Assembly (NCBI RefSeq): GCF_000829435.1
Contig: NZ_JXRP01000018.1
Location: forward strand, 62,001 to 126,000
Reading direction: 5' to 3'
DNA length: 64,000 nucleotides
DNA from: Jeotgalibacillus soli
GTDB taxonomy: Bacteria; Bacillota; Bacilli; Bacillales; Jeotgalibacillaceae
Shown here: in pieces, positions 44,407 through 54,392 of the stretch
How positions within the stretch are numbered: the stretch's first letter is position 1
How the letters are laid out: each line of letters starts with the position of its first letter
Translations under genes and position numbers: made by a program
The notes under the pieces: model-generated
The model's input: only the letters and a program-made list of their open reading frames with translations
Told to the model about the DNA's origin: nothing
Databases searched by the model: none

Positions 44407-45132
44407 ATGGATATTAAAGCAAAGCGAAGTTTTACGCTTATTATGTTAGTAGTGGGTTTTTTAATCGCCGTTCAATTTCAGAGTGTGCAACAACCGGAAA
44501 GTCGTGATACCCGTGATATGTGGGATATTCGCCAAGAATTGTTAAAAGAGCTTGAACAGCAGTCAGTTCTACTAACAGAGATACAAAAACATGAACAAAC
44601 AATAAGGCAATATGAGCAAGATCAAGCCGCCAGCAGTGAACAAGCATTAAAGGATACCCTTAACTCTTTAGAGCAAGCAGCTGGATTGACGCCATTAACA
44701 GCTCCTGGAATTACCATTACGCTTGAGCCTGTAATGGAAGAGTTACTACTAGGAATACCAGTTGGACAAGTAACACCTGAGCTACTAAAAAGACTGGTCA
44801 ATGAGCTTTACAGATTTGATGCAGAACACATATCTATCGACAGCAAACGTCTAATCACAACGTCTGTTATTCGTGATATAAACGGAGAGACTACCGTTAA
44901 TGGACTTCCATTATCTGATCTACCTGTTATGATTGAGGTCATAACCAAAGATATGGAATCAGCAGAAAAGCTATATAATCGAATGCAGGCATCTGTTTTA
45001 ATGGAGGACTTTTTTATTGACAATATTCGACTGACGGTGAGTGAACCTGGACGTAACATTGAGATCCCTGCTTATGAGGATACGATTCGCGTTCGTTACA
45101 TGGAACCCGTATCTGATGAGGGGAGTAATTAA
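44407..45132 (+). CDS. ylxX: DUF881 protein YlxX
   Basis: The second DUF881 protein in tandem (241 residues), with one N-terminal helix (about 8-25), a coiled coil (about 35-82) and the globular domain (TAPGITITLEP, FDAEHISIDSKRL). It likely arose by duplication with ylxW. The family is unassigned functionally but always neighbours division genes. The ribosome site (GAGAAAGGCG) is weaker than usual. sbp starts 2 bases after the stop. Confidence 0.85.
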   Translation: MDIKAKRSFTLIMLVVGFLIAVQFQSVQQPESRDTRDMWDIRQELLKELEQQSVLLTEIQKHEQTIRQYEQDQAASSEQALKDTLNSLEQAAGLTPLTAPGITITLEPVMEELLLGIPVGQVTPELLKRLVNELYRFDAEHISIDSKRLITTSVIRDINGETTVNGLPLSDLPVMIEVITKDMESAEKLYNRMQASVLMEDFFIDNIRLTVSEPGRNIEIPAYEDTIRVRYMEPVSDEGSN

Positions 45133-45134
45133 CA

Positions 45135-45494
45135 ATGTGGATACCAATTTTGGCATTATTGGTTGGGATTGCTTTAGGACTATTTACGGATCTTTCAGTT
45201 CCTGAGCAATATGCTAACTACTTATCCATTGTTGTTCTAGCAGCATTGGATACACTGTTTGGTGGAATTAGAGCTCATTTACAAGGGGTTTATGATGATA
45301 GAGTGTTTATCTCTGGATTCTTTTTTAACATTGCGCTTGCTGCAAGTTTGGCTTTTCTAGGTGTCCATCTTGGTGTAGACTTGTACTTAGCAGCAATTTT
45401 TGCTTTCGGGGTACGTTTGTTCCAAAATATTGCCGTGATTCGTCGGATTTTGCTTGTCAAATGGAGTGAAAAGAAAAAATCAATTAATATATGA
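45135..45494 (+). CDS. sbp: Small basic membrane protein Sbp (DUF1290)
   Basis: A 119-residue membrane protein with three or four helices, DUF1290 family, found upstream of ftsA in Bacilli; function unknown. Typical segments are LVGIALGLFTDLSVP, ALDTLFGGIRA and FAFGVRLFQNIAVIRR. GATGAGGGGAG within the end of ylxX is the ribosome site. A 109-base AT-rich gap separates it from ftsA; I call no promoter there with confidence. Confidence 0.85.
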   Translation: MWIPILALLVGIALGLFTDLSVPEQYANYLSIVVLAALDTLFGGIRAHLQGVYDDRVFISGFFFNIALAASLAFLGVHLGVDLYLAAIFAFGVRLFQNIAVIRRILLVKWSEKKKSINI

Positions 45495-45603
45495 AGGTTT
45501 TCTTTCAAATCTGTAGAAGACATATATTAATGATTTTAAAAAAATTAATAACTTAATCTAAATATATTTGAAGATTAAATGTGTTTGAAGGAGGTGCCAC
45601 AGG

Positions 45604-46893
45604 TTGAATAACAACGAGTATTTTGTAAGTTTAGATATTGGATCATCAAGTATAAAAGTGATTATTGCAGAATTGGTACAGGACTCGCTCAACATTATCG
45701 GTGTGGGAAATGTTAAATCCGAAGGAATCCGTAAAGGATCCATTGTGGATATAGATGAAACCGTGCAATCGATACAGAAGGCTGTTGAACAAGCTGAAAG
45801 AATGACAGGTCTCGATATACATAATGTAATTGTCGGTATCCCGGGAAATCATGTATCTCTTCAACCCTGCCATGGTGTAGTGGCAGTATCCAGTGATGAC
45901 AAAGAGATTCGTAATGAAGATGTTGCTAGGGTACTAGATGCTGCCCAAGTCATGCCGATATCTCCTGAAAGAGAAATCATTAACATTGTACCAAGACAAT
46001 TTATAGTCGATGGATTGGATGAAATTAAAGATCCTCGTGGAATGATCGGTGTTCGTTTAGAGGTTGAGGGAACAATTGTTACAGGTTCGAAGACCATGCT
46101 GCACAACATTTTACGATGTGTCGAGCGTGCTGGTTTAGAAGTTTCAGATATATTTCTACAACCTTTAGCAGCAGGCACCATTGCCCTGTCAAAAGATGAA
46201 CAAAGTTTAGGTACTGCTATAGTTGATATTGGCGGTGGGTCGACCAGTATTGCTGTCTTTGAGCAGGGGCATCTCGTGTCTACCTCCATTATTCCAGTTG
46301 GCGGCGAGCATATAACCAAAGATTTGTCGATTGGTCTACGTACAACAACAGATGACGCAGAATCGATAAAGGTTAAACATGGTCATGCTTTTTATGATTA
46401 TGCATCTGAAGAAGAGGTGTTCAGTGTTCCGATTATTGGGAGTGATCAGCATCAACAATTTAATCAATTAGAAATATCTGATATTATTGAAGTAAGGCTG
46501 GAAGAAATGTTTGAACTTGTACGTAATGAGTTAAGACGATTAAACATTCATGACCTTCCAGGCGGATTTGTTCTTTCTGGTGGTGTAGCAAACATGCAAG
46601 GCGTATTAGACCTTGCTCAAACGGTTCTGCAAAATCAGGTAAGGGTGGCAATACCAGATTATATAGGCGTTAGAGAACCACAATATACAACCGCTGTCGG
46701 GCTGATAAAATACGCTCATAAGCATGCCAAGCTTCAAGGAAGGCTAAATAAACAGCCTTCTGCATCCGAATATGATGGTGCCGGTGAACACACTGCAAAG
46801 AAACAACCGGAATCCAGGCCTAAACCGCCAAAACAGAAGCAGAAAAAAGAAGAAGGTCGTTTCAAAAAGATTTTAGGATACTTTTTTGAATAG
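45604..46893 (+). CDS. ftsA: Cell division protein FtsA
   Basis: FtsA is the actin-like protein that tethers FtsZ filaments to the membrane. The 429-residue protein has the ASKHA fold motifs: [16 protein letters not shown] (phosphate 1), [15 protein letters not shown] (phosphate 2) and [16 protein letters not shown] (adenosine). The C-terminus ends in a basic linker and an amphipathic [10 protein letters not shown] membrane-targeting helix. The start is TTG at 45604, after GAAGGAGGTG. ftsZ follows. Confidence 0.96.
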   Translation: MNNNEYFVSLDIGSSSIKVIIAELVQDSLNIIGVGNVKSEGIRKGSIVDIDETVQSIQKAVEQAERMTGLDIHNVIVGIPGNHVSLQPCHGVVAVSSDDKEIRNEDVARVLDAAQVMPISPEREIINIVPRQFIVDGLDEIKDPRGMIGVRLEVEGTIVTGSKTMLHNILRCVERAGLEVSDIFLQPLAAGTIALSKDEQSLGTAIVDIGGGSTSIAVFEQGHLVSTSIIPVGGEHITKDLSIGLRTTTDDAESIKVKHGHAFYDYASEEEVFSVPIIGSDQHQQFNQLEISDIIEVRLEEMFELVRNELRRLNIHDLPGGFVLSGGVANMQGVLDLAQTVLQNQVRVAIPDYIGVREPQYTTAVGLIKYAHKHAKLQGRLNKQPSASEYDGAGEHTAKKQPESRPKPPKQKQKKEEGRFKKILGYFFE

Positions 46894-46937
46894 CCTTTGG
46901 TCAATCAAGCAATTTGGATGAATTAGGAGGATTTGTG

Positions 46938-48104
46938 ATGTTGGATTTCGATACGAATGTAGATCATTTGGCAACCATAAAAGTCATAGGTGTTGGAGGC
47001 GGCGGAAATAATGCGGTCAATCGTATGATTGAACACGGTGTTCAAGGTGTTGAATTTATTGCTGTTAACACTGATGCACAAGCATTAAACCTATCCAAAG
47101 CTGAGATTAAAATGCAAATTGGCGGCAAGCTGACTCGAGGACTCGGAGCAGGTGCGAACCCGGAAGTTGGAAAAAAAGCAGCAGAAGAAAGCCGAGAACA
47201 AATTGAGGAAGCGATTAAAGGTGCAGATATGGTCTTTGTTACTGCCGGTATGGGTGGTGGAACAGGTACAGGAGCAGCACCTGTAATTGCTCAAATCGCC
47301 AGAGAACTCGGCAGTTTGACGGTTGGAGTTGTTACTCGTCCGTTTACTTTTGAAGGCAGGAAACGTGCTAACCAAGCAGCTGGCGGAATAAGTTCAATGA
47401 AGGAAGCTGTAGACACACTGATCGTTATTCCAAATGACCGTCTTCTTGAAATTGTAGACAAAAGTACACCAATGCTGGAAGCATTCCGTGAAGCAGATAA
47501 CGTACTACGACAAGGTGTTCAAGGGATATCGGATTTAATAGCAGTTCCTGGTCTTATTAACTTGGACTTTGCGGATGTAAAAACGATTATGTCCAACAAA
47601 GGGTCGGCGCTTATGGGTATTGGTGTCGCTTCAGGCGAAAATAGAGCAACTGAGGCAGCGAAAAAGGCTATCTCAAGTCCACTTCTTGAAACTTCAATTG
47701 ATGGCGCGCAGGGTGTCTTAATGAATATTACTGGCGGTGCCAATTTAAGCTTGTATGAAGTGCAAGAGGCAGCAGATATTGTTGCTAGTGCATCTGACCA
47801 AGAAGTAAATATGATTTTTGGTTCAGTTATTCGTGAGGATCTTAAAGAAGAAATATTAGTTACCGTTATTGCGACTGGATTTGATGAAAATATGAGTCAA
47901 GCAAAACCAACTCGCTCACAGGTGGGTGGACAGGCTAGACAGCAGCAGCCGGCACCATCTCAATCAAACCCGCCAAAGAGAGAACGTGAAATTAGAGAAG
48001 AAGCTCCTTCTCAAGAACAGCCAACACGATCTTCTCAGCAGCCTGTTGAAGATACACTTGATATTCCAACATTTTTGCGGAATCGCAATCGTCGACGAAA
48101 CTAA
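46938..48104 (+). CDS. ftsZ: Cell division protein FtsZ
   Basis: The tubulin-like GTPase that forms the Z-ring. In 388 residues: GTP loops [13 protein letters not shown] and the tubulin signature [10 protein letters not shown], the T7 loop [11 protein letters not shown], a disordered Gln/Pro/Ser-rich linker (about 318-370) and the conserved C-terminal peptide [16 protein letters not shown] that binds FtsA, SepF and others. I start at ATG 46938 behind TTAGGAGG; the frame is open eight codons further but without a separate site. Confidence 0.97.
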   Translation: MLDFDTNVDHLATIKVIGVGGGGNNAVNRMIEHGVQGVEFIAVNTDAQALNLSKAEIKMQIGGKLTRGLGAGANPEVGKKAAEESREQIEEAIKGADMVFVTAGMGGGTGTGAAPVIAQIARELGSLTVGVVTRPFTFEGRKRANQAAGGISSMKEAVDTLIVIPNDRLLEIVDKSTPMLEAFREADNVLRQGVQGISDLIAVPGLINLDFADVKTIMSNKGSALMGIGVASGENRATEAAKKAISSPLLETSIDGAQGVLMNITGGANLSLYEVQEAADIVASASDQEVNMIFGSVIREDLKEEILVTVIATGFDENMSQAKPTRSQVGGQARQQQPAPSQSNPPKREREIREEAPSQEQPTRSSQQPVEDTLDIPTFLRNRNRRRN

Positions 48105-48126
48105 TCATTTAATGATTTGAAAATTG

Positions 48127-48166
48127 AAAGACTGAATTCCTTTTAGGAATTCAGTCTTTTTTTGTG
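48127..48166 (+). terminator. Terminator after ftsZ
   Basis: A 14-bp stem AAAGACTGAATTCC / GGAATTCAGTCTTT (48127-48140 with 48146-48159), a 5-base loop and T run. Confidence 0.92.
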
Positions 48167-48205
48167 GCAAATAATAGAAATGTTTTCTTGAGACCAGGTA
48201 GAATT

Positions 48206-48238
48206 CTGACATTTTTCTTCTATCGAATTCGCTATACT
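48206..48238 (+). promoter_or_regulatory. spoIIG promoter with long spacer and Spo0A-like box
   Basis: CTGACA (48206-48211) and TATACT (48233-48238) are 21 bases apart. B. subtilis spoIIG is known for an over-long sigma-A spacer of 22 bases that needs Spo0A~P. TATCGAA (48221-48227), one mismatch from the TGTCGAA 0A box, lies between the elements. Sporulation-onset control is therefore likely. Confidence 0.65.
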
Positions 48239-48267
48239 GTTTTACAAAGAGAGGGGGACCTAAAAAG

Positions 48268-49149
48268 ATGCTTCATCTTGAAGCACTATGGGCATTGAAT
48301 GTTTGGATCGACAGCTGTCTATTATGGGTCACCGGAAGATTTATTCATCAATCACCGAATTGGGAACGCTTCCTAATTGCTACTACCCTTAGCACATTTT
48401 TACAAGCAGTGGTTATATTTTTTCAATTATCAAATGGTTTTGCACTGATGATGGGTTTTCTTTCTAGTTTACTTGTCGTGACACTTTCGTTCTCATTAAG
48501 GTCCTTTAAAGAAATTCTTCGTTCGTTTTATGTTCTTTACTCGTTCGCATGCTTATTGGGCGGAGGGATAATGATGACTGCTCAATTCTCGATTCCACCT
48601 TTTCTATATAAATATGTGAGCGATTCATTGATCATGCTAGGATTCGTGGCATTGGTTTTGATTGTAATTCTGATGGGGAGTTCTCATTTTATTAGCGCTT
48701 TTCGCTTAAAGCATATTCAACAAACATTTACTTATCAGGTTTCCATTGAAGTAGATGGACAAGCATGGGAAGGCTTCGGTTTTTTGGACAGCGGTAATCA
48801 TCTAGTGGATCCATTTACACAAGCTCCCGTCATGCTGGCTTCATCACATGTTGCACGTAATCTTTTGCCTCAGGAAGTTATAAACATAAAAGATTCGTCT
48901 TCTTTTGATTTATCAAGTGTACCCGTAAAGTGGCAAAGACGCATCAGGATGATACCATCACGCTCTATTCATTCTTCAAATAAAATTATGATAGGGATCG
49001 TATGTGACAGCGTTCAATGGAGTATTGAAGGAAAAAAATACAGAGTGAGAAATATCCCAGTAATTTTTACCGATCAATCTTTATTATTTGAAAACGATTG
49101 CTCATGTCTATTAAATCCCCTTCAATTTCAGCAGTGTCAACAATTATAA
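48268..49149 (+). CDS. spoIIGA: Pro-sigma-E processing aspartic protease SpoIIGA
   Basis: SpoIIGA cleaves pro-sigma-E in the mother cell after a forespore signal (SpoIIR). The 293-residue protein has five N-terminal helices (to about 145) and a cytosolic retroviral-like protease domain with the catalytic Asp174 in [23 protein letters not shown] precedes the ATG. sigE begins 14 bases after the stop, giving the classic spoIIG operon. Confidence 0.94.
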   Translation: MLHLEALWALNVWIDSCLLWVTGRFIHQSPNWERFLIATTLSTFLQAVVIFFQLSNGFALMMGFLSSLLVVTLSFSLRSFKEILRSFYVLYSFACLLGGGIMMTAQFSIPPFLYKYVSDSLIMLGFVALVLIVILMGSSHFISAFRLKHIQQTFTYQVSIEVDGQAWEGFGFLDSGNHLVDPFTQAPVMLASSHVARNLLPQEVINIKDSSSFDLSSVPVKWQRRIRMIPSRSIHSSNKIMIGIVCDSVQWSIEGKKYRVRNIPVIFTDQSLLFENDCSCLLNPLQFQQCQQL

Positions 49150-49163
49150 GGAGTGATGGGAAG

Positions 49164-49889
49164 ATGCTTTTACTTTCAGCAAAGCGAACTGTTCAATTGT
49201 GGTTTATTAATGCCTCCAATCGATTAGGTATTCGTGTAAAGGATATTTTTTACATTGGAGGAAGTGAGGCGCTTCCATCACCGCTCGATCGCCAAGAAGA
49301 AGCAGTAGTATTAGACCGTTTATCCAAGGGAGATGAAGAGGCTCGATCCATTTTAATTGAGCGTAATCTTAGACTTGTTGTTTATATCGCTAGGAAATTT
49401 GAAAATACAGGGATCAATATTGAAGATTTAATTAGTATTGGGACGATCGGTCTAATAAAGGCAATTAACACGTTTAATGTAGAGAAGAAGATAAAGCTCG
49501 CGACTTATGCTTCACGCTGCATTGAAAATGAAATTTTAATGTATTTGAGAAGGACAAGTAAGCTTAGATCTGAAGTCTCATTTGATGAACCGTTGAATAC
49601 GGACTGGGATGGCAATGAACTTTTACTGTCTGATGTCCTTGGGACAGAAAATGATCTTATTGTGAAAGATATAGAATCTCGTATGGATCGTGTATTATTA
49701 AAGCAGGCGCTGAGTATTTTAGATGAGCGCGAAACCTTTATTATTGAATGCCGATTTGGTTTAAATGGACAGCAGGAGCACACTCAAAAAGATGTAGCTG
49801 ATTTAATGGGGATTTCACAATCATATATTTCTAGGCTTGAAAAACGAATCATTCGAAGACTTCAAAAAGAGGTGAATAAGATGGTCTAA
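49164..49889 (+). CDS. sigE: RNA polymerase sigma-E factor (pro-form)
   Basis: The first mother-cell sigma factor, made as a precursor. The 241-residue protein begins with a pro-sequence (about 29 residues) ending FYIGG; by analogy with the Tyr-Tyr site in B. subtilis, SpoIIGA cleaves near Phe29-Tyr30. Regions 2 to 4 follow, with [35 protein letters not shown] and the helix-turn-helix [22 protein letters not shown] 49164 follows AAGGAGTGATGGG. sigG lies 100 bases downstream, as in B. subtilis. Confidence 0.97.
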   Translation: MLLLSAKRTVQLWFINASNRLGIRVKDIFYIGGSEALPSPLDRQEEAVVLDRLSKGDEEARSILIERNLRLVVYIARKFENTGINIEDLISIGTIGLIKAINTFNVEKKIKLATYASRCIENEILMYLRRTSKLRSEVSFDEPLNTDWDGNELLLSDVLGTENDLIVKDIESRMDRVLLKQALSILDERETFIIECRFGLNGQQEHTQKDVADLMGISQSYISRLEKRIIRRLQKEVNKMV

Positions 49890-49928
49890 CGAAGTTTCTC
49901 AGCCCTTTGCTCAACCTCATCAACCTTC

Positions 49929-49958
49929 GAATATTTTTTCTTGTGGACGCAGATACTG
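49929..49958 (+). promoter_or_regulatory. Possible sigma-F/sigma-G promoter of sigG
   Basis: GAATATT (49929-49935) and, after a forespore-type spacer, GCAGATACTG (49949-49958) resemble sigma-F/G elements (GNATA and CATANTA-like). B. subtilis sigG has a forespore promoter in this gap. The -10 match is imperfect. Confidence 0.4.
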
Positions 49959-49989
49959 TACGAGACAGTTACTCCCGACAGGAGGAAAA

Positions 49990-50769
49990 ATGATGGCACG
50001 CAATAAGGTTGAGATTTGTGGGGTCGATACATCTAAATTACCGATTTATAAAAATGAAGAGATGAGAAAGCTTTTTACTGATTTTCAAAGTGGTAATGAT
50101 GAAGCAAGAGAGCGTTTAGTGTACGGTAATCTGCGTCTTGTTTTAAGCGTAATTCAGCGCTTCCAGCATCGAAATGAAAATCCTGATGATCTTTTTCAAG
50201 TTGGTTGTATCGGATTGCTAAAATCAATTGATAACTTTGATCTGGGTCAAAACGTTCGATTTTCAACGTACGCTGTACCTATGATCATTGGAGAAATTAG
50301 ACGTTATTTGCGCGACAATAATCCAATTCGTGTGTCCAGGTCACTTCGGGATATTGCGTATAAATCTTTACAAGCAAAAGAGCAGCTCATTAGTGAAACC
50401 TCTAGAGAACCAACAATTGAAGAAATCGCTAAACGGATTGAACTGCCGAAAGAAGATATATTATTTGCTCTTGATGCCATTCAAGATCCAGTGTCTCTTT
50501 TTGAACCCATTTATCAAGATGGCGGAGATCCTATTTATGTACTTGATCAAGTGAGCGACGATCGGACAAGTGATGTACAGTGGGATGATGAACTTTCGTT
50601 AAAAGAAGGGCTCAGTCATTTAAGTGATCGTGAAAAACATATTATTCAAAATCGTTTCTTCTACGGAAAAACGCAAATGGAAGTTGCGGAGGAAATTGGT
50701 ATTTCGCAGGCTCAAGTGTCCAGGTTAGAAAAAGGAGCCATTCAACAAATGAATCGATATGTTCATTGA
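49990..50769 (+). CDS. sigG: RNA polymerase sigma-G factor (forespore)
   Basis: Late forespore sigma factor of 259 residues. The N-terminus RNKVEICGVDTSKLP is the sigma-G signature; region 2 (NLRLVLSVIQRF, DLFQVGCIGLLKSIDNFD), region 3 (NNPIRVSRSLRDIAYK) and region 4 (TQMEVAEEIGISQAQVSRLE) are intact. Two adjacent ATGs (49990, 49993) follow AGGAGG. It is followed by a strong terminator. Confidence 0.97.
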   Translation: MMARNKVEICGVDTSKLPIYKNEEMRKLFTDFQSGNDEARERLVYGNLRLVLSVIQRFQHRNENPDDLFQVGCIGLLKSIDNFDLGQNVRFSTYAVPMIIGEIRRYLRDNNPIRVSRSLRDIAYKSLQAKEQLISETSREPTIEEIAKRIELPKEDILFALDAIQDPVSLFEPIYQDGGDPIYVLDQVSDDRTSDVQWDDELSLKEGLSHLSDREKHIIQNRFFYGKTQMEVAEEIGISQAQVSRLEKGAIQQMNRYVH

Positions 50770-50800
50770 GAGGAGAGAAGTGTTCTCCTCTCTTTTTTTT
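50768..50800 (+). terminator. Terminator after sigG
   Basis: A 9-bp stem GAGAGGAGA / TCTCCTCTC (50768-50776 with 50784-50792), a 7-base loop and eight T. The left arm begins at the stop codon. Confidence 0.92.
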
Positions 50801-50829
50801 GCATAAAATACATTATAGGGGGGATGAAC

Positions 50830-51090
50830 GTGAGAATTTCAGAGCTGCAACAAAAGGATGTTGTTTCTGTAACAGATGGAAGGAAGCTTGGACCGATCGC
50901 CGATATTGATGTCAACATAAAGACCGGTATGATCGAATCCATCATTATTCAAGGTTCTGGTAATTGGAAGGGTTGGTTTAATCGAGGGGGAGAAATTGTT
51001 ATTCCGTGGAAGGATTTAGTGAAGATTGGTAATGATGTTATTTTAGTAAGAGGTCAAGCCATACAAGATGCGATTGTGGAGTCGACGTAA
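50830..51090 (+). CDS. ylmC: PRC-barrel protein YlmC/YmxH
   Basis: An 86-residue PRC-barrel domain protein of the YlmC/YmxH sporulation family; its role is not established. Typical segments are DVVSVTDGRKLGPIADID and EIVIPWKDLVKIGNDVILV. I choose GTG at 50830, about 6 bases after AGGGGGG; the ATG at 50824 abuts that site. Confidence 0.83.
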   Translation: MRISELQQKDVVSVTDGRKLGPIADIDVNIKTGMIESIIIQGSGNWKGWFNRGGEIVIPWKDLVKIGNDVILVRGQAIQDAIVEST

Positions 51091-51162
51091 AGCTAGGTTC
51101 ATCATGACTTTACTATCCCAGTATGGTACACTGAACAAAAATAGATGAGAAGTGGGTGAACT

Positions 51163-51978
51163 ATGGAGATTATGACATCAATCTCATCTTCTGCACTCAA
51201 GGTTGAAGAGTGGGATAAGGCATTTCCTTCGCTTGTTGCTGCTTTTTCGACTAAAAATGGAGGATGCAGCAGTGGGGATTTTCTTTCACTGAACACAGGA
51301 TTGCATGTGAAAGATCGTGAAGAGGATGTTGTTTATAATCGTTCCTGCTTAGGTAATCAAATACATGCCCCGCTTTCCAAATGGGTATTAGCAGACCAAG
51401 TTCACGGGAGCAAGATTCAGCATGTTTCGGCAGGAGACTGTGGAAGAGGTACTTTAAAATATGAAAATGCAATACCTGATACAGATGGTCTTTGGACAAC
51501 GGACTTAAATGTTTTTTTAAGCTTATGTTATGCTGATTGTGTACCTCTCCTCTTTGTTGAGCCGACATCACGATTTGTGGGTGCGGCACACGCAGGCTGG
51601 AAAGGTACCGTTCAAAATATTGCTGGCAAAATGATACTAGAAGCACAGAATGCAGGAGTAGATATTGATCAGCTGCAGGCTGTGATTGGCCCATCGATTG
51701 GTCCATGCTGCTACATAGTGGATGAATATGTGATTAATCAGGTAAATAATGTTTTAGCAAATGAAAAACAAAAACCTTATCAAGAAATTTCAGATGGACA
51801 ATTTCGATTAGATCTAAAACAGTTGAATAAACTGCTTTTACTTCAAGCAGGGCTAAAAGGACAACAAATATTATCATCAATACTATGTACAAGCTGCGAG
51901 GACCAGCTGTTTTTCTCACATCGCAGAGATAGAGGTAAAACGGGCAGAATGATGGCTGTGATTGGTTGGAAGGGGTAA
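51163..51978 (+). CDS. ylmD: Multicopper/purine-nucleoside phosphorylase-like laccase-domain protein YlmD
   Basis: A YfiH/LACC1-family protein of 271 residues. These enzymes act on purine nucleosides and bind zinc (older annotation: polyphenol oxidase). The metal/catalytic residues show as LADQVHGS, SLCYADCVPLLF and GAAHAGWKGTVQN, and the C-terminus has FFSHRRDRGKTGRM. AGTGGGTG precedes the ATG at 51163; an in-frame ATG nine bases on is an alternative. ylmE starts 6 bases after the stop. Confidence 0.88.
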   Translation: MEIMTSISSSALKVEEWDKAFPSLVAAFSTKNGGCSSGDFLSLNTGLHVKDREEDVVYNRSCLGNQIHAPLSKWVLADQVHGSKIQHVSAGDCGRGTLKYENAIPDTDGLWTTDLNVFLSLCYADCVPLLFVEPTSRFVGAAHAGWKGTVQNIAGKMILEAQNAGVDIDQLQAVIGPSIGPCCYIVDEYVINQVNNVLANEKQKPYQEISDGQFRLDLKQLNKLLLLQAGLKGQQILSSILCTSCEDQLFFSHRRDRGKTGRMMAVIGWKG

Positions 51979-51984
51979 GTAAGT

Positions 51985-52656
51985 ATGAGGGTAGAAGAAA
52001 AATGGCAGGCGGTAAAAAAGCAGATTGAACAAGCTAGTTTAAAATCGAATCACCCTGTTACAGACGTAACAGTGATTGCTGTGACGAAATATGTCACGAA
52101 TGAACGGGCACAAGAAGCAATTGATGCAGGGATTATCCATCTGGGTGAAAATCGCCCAGAAGGACTTTTAGAGAAGCAGCAATCTATTATTGGACAGGCT
52201 GTTTGGCATTATATTGGAACGATGCAGACTAGAAAAGTAAAGGATGTTATTGATCATGTAGATTACCTTCACTCTCTTGATCGAATATCTTTGGCTAAAG
52301 AAATTCAAAAACGTGCTGCATCACCGGTTAACTGTTTTGTGCAAGTAAATGTTTCTGGTGAAGAAAGCAAGCAAGGCTTGTTTCAAGAAAATGCTATTTC
52401 TTTTATCAAAGAAATAGCAGGATATGATAAAGTTAGAGTGGTCGGTTTAATGACAATGGCCCCAAATACAAAAGATCAAAAAGTCCTTAGACAATGCTTC
52501 AAAAACTTAAAAGCATTGCAAGTGGAAATTCAAAACCAACATTTTGAACATGCCCCCTGCACCGAGCTATCTATGGGAATGTCAAATGACTTTGAAATTG
52601 CGATTGAAGAAGGTGCAACGTTTATACGTGTTGGCACTGCGTTAGTCGGTGAATAA
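51985..52656 (+). CDS. ylmE: PLP homeostasis protein YlmE (YggS family)
   Basis: A 223-residue PLP-binding protein of the YggS/PROSC family, which buffers pyridoxal phosphate and shows no known amino acid racemase activity. The PLP lysine lies in [10 protein letters not shown] (about residue 35), and [27 protein letters not shown] and [21 protein letters not shown] are family hallmarks. AGGGGTAAG precedes the ATG. It is in a run ylmD-ylmE-sepF-ylmG-ylmH. Confidence 0.93.
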   Translation: MRVEEKWQAVKKQIEQASLKSNHPVTDVTVIAVTKYVTNERAQEAIDAGIIHLGENRPEGLLEKQQSIIGQAVWHYIGTMQTRKVKDVIDHVDYLHSLDRISLAKEIQKRAASPVNCFVQVNVSGEESKQGLFQENAISFIKEIAGYDKVRVVGLMTMAPNTKDQKVLRQCFKNLKALQVEIQNQHFEHAPCTELSMGMSNDFEIAIEEGATFIRVGTALVGE

Positions 52657-52670
52657 AAGGAGGTATTGCC

Positions 52671-53096
52671 ATGGGAATGAAATCAAAATTTAAAAATTTC
52701 TTTTTAATCGACGAAGAAGAGCGGGAAGTTATGGAAGAATATGTAGAAGAAGTGGATGAAGAGCCCGCTCCCGCCCGTGCAAATAAGAAAACTGTACAGA
52801 AACAAAATGTTGTTAGCTTGCAAAGTGTGCAAAAATCATCCAAAATGGTATTACTTGAACCTAGAATGTATGCGGAAGCACAAGATATTGCCGATCATTT
52901 AAAAAGTCACCGTGCTGTAGTGGTTAATTTGCAGCGCATTAATAAAGACCAAGCTAAGAGGATTGTTGATTTCTTAAGTGGTACAGTTTATGCGATCGGT
53001 GGAGATATTCAGCGTGTTGGAACAGATATTTTCCTCTGTACGCCAGATAATATCGAAGTCAGCGGGAATATTACGGGTTTCATTCAAGAGGATTGA
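52671..53096 (+). CDS. sepF: Cell division protein SepF
   Basis: SepF bundles FtsZ filaments into rings and anchors them to the membrane. This 141-residue protein has the N-terminal amphipathic helix ([17 protein letters not shown]), an acidic linker and the C-terminal dimer domain ([41 protein letters not shown]). AAAGGAGGT precedes the ATG. Location beside ylmE and ylmG is conserved in Gram-positive bacteria. Confidence 0.95.
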   Translation: MGMKSKFKNFFLIDEEEREVMEEYVEEVDEEPAPARANKKTVQKQNVVSLQSVQKSSKMVLLEPRMYAEAQDIADHLKSHRAVVVNLQRINKDQAKRIVDFLSGTVYAIGGDIQRVGTDIFLCTPDNIEVSGNITGFIQED

Positions 53097-53129
53097 GCAA
53101 AATTGAAAAAAGAGGTGGTATAGAAACCT

Positions 53130-53396
53130 ATGTTACAAACGATATTTGGACTATTTATGACAGCACTAACTCTGTATAGCTACGCACTAATCATTTACAT
53201 TTTGTTATCTTGGTTTCCAAATGCACGCGAAAGCAGCTTTGGACAAATGCTTGGAAGAATTTGCGAACCCTTCCTAGAGCCGTTTCGCCGTTTTATTCCG
53301 CCGCTTGGAATGATCGATATTTCTCCAATTGTTGCGATCATCACATTAAGGCTTGCTAGTGGCGGATTAGAACAGCTTTATAGAATGATTATGTAG
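53130..53396 (+). CDS. ylmG: YggT-family membrane protein YlmG
   Basis: An 88-residue protein with two membrane helices (about 5-27 and 62-82), YggT family, associated with division or osmotic functions but not mechanistically defined. ILLSWFPNARESSFGQML and CEPFLEPFRRFIPPLGMIDISP are the family signature. AGAGGTGG lies upstream of the ATG. Confidence 0.9.
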   Translation: MLQTIFGLFMTALTLYSYALIIYILLSWFPNARESSFGQMLGRICEPFLEPFRRFIPPLGMIDISPIVAIITLRLASGGLEQLYRMIM

Positions 53397-53405
53397 TCCG
53401 TAATT

Positions 53406-53444
53406 AAAAATGCCTTTGTCCGTATGCCGGAGAAAGGCATTTTC
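53406..53444 (+). terminator. Hairpin between ylmG and ylmH
   Basis: AAAATGCCTTT (53407-53417) pairs with AAAGGCATTTT (53433-53443), with an inner TCCG/CGGA. The T run is only four, so it may be a weak terminator or an RNA-processing element inside the operon. Confidence 0.55.
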
Positions 53445-53473
53445 TGTCTAACAAATGGTGGAAGGACGTTATT

Positions 53474-54250
53474 ATGTCATCAATTTATCAGCATTTTAGA
53501 AAAGAAGAGAAAGAATTTATCGATCAGGTTCTTGGTTGGAAGTCAGATGTTGAATTAATGTATGCCCAAAAGCTAACGGACTTTCTTGATCCAAGACAAC
53601 GATTTATTTTAGAGTCATTGATTGGTTCAACAGGGGATATTCTTGTATCCTTTGCTGGAGGAGAGGGTGCTGAGCGCAAGAGAGCCTTGATATACCCTTC
53701 CTATTACAGTCCTACGCAGGAAGATTTTCAACTGCAGCTGCTTGAAATCGTATATCCATCTAAGTTTGTTCATGTTGAACACAAGCATGTATTAGGTTCA
53801 ATTATGGCTCTTGGAGTTAAAAGAGAAAAATTTGGCGACATTTTGTTCACAGATGAAATGCTGCAGCTTGTCGTGGCAAAGGAACTTTCCTCCTTTATGA
53901 TGATGAATTTTACGCAAATAGGAAAATCATCCATCAAGGTAAATGAAATTAGCTGGGATCAATATCTTCCATCCAATGAAAAATGGCAGGAGAGATTTGT
54001 TACCTTAAGCTCTCTTCGTTTGGATGTTGTGATGGCAGGTGTATTAAATTTATCACGCCAGAAAGCAAAACTTCTCATACAGGCAGGTAAGGTAAAAGTG
54101 AATTTTAGAGAAGTGGATAACACTTCGTTTGAATGTGCAGAAGGAGATATGCTTTCTGTAAGAGGGTTAGGAAGATGCAGGATTGGAGAAATAGAAGGCA
54201 AAACAAAAAAGGACAAATGGCGCCTGAATATGTATATTTTAGGAGGATAG
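53474..54250 (+). CDS. ylmH: S4-domain RNA-binding protein YlmH
   Basis: A 258-residue protein with an N-terminal region (about 1-175) related to YlmH and a C-terminal S4 RNA-binding domain (about 180-245: LRLDVVMAGVLNLSRQKAKLL, AGKVKVNFREVD, RGLGRCRIGEIEGKTKKDKW). Recent work links YlmH to rescue of stalled ribosomes in B. subtilis. GGTGGAAGG precedes the ATG. It ends the ylm run before divIVA. Confidence 0.9.
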   Translation: MSSIYQHFRKEEKEFIDQVLGWKSDVELMYAQKLTDFLDPRQRFILESLIGSTGDILVSFAGGEGAERKRALIYPSYYSPTQEDFQLQLLEIVYPSKFVHVEHKHVLGSIMALGVKREKFGDILFTDEMLQLVVAKELSSFMMMNFTQIGKSSIKVNEISWDQYLPSNEKWQERFVTLSSLRLDVVMAGVLNLSRQKAKLLIQAGKVKVNFREVDNTSFECAEGDMLSVRGLGRCRIGEIEGKTKKDKWRLNMYILGG

Positions 54251-54392
54251 GCTTCTGTAATGCACTCAATTATAAGTCCAAATGACGAAATATGAAAAAA
54301 TATAGAATGTTTTGCAAGAGTTTCCCCACAAAAGGAAGAATCAACAGTATAATGATAGATGAAGAGCTTAGAAGAGTTATGGAGGTGTCAAC

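Noticed and set aside
45861-46319. 152-codon reverse frame within ftsA
   Set aside because: Shadow of the ftsA frame; composition follows the complementary codons of ftsA and no start signal is seen.
51251-51706. 151-codon reverse frame within ylmD
   Set aside because: Antisense shadow of conserved laccase-domain motifs, no promoter or ribosome site.
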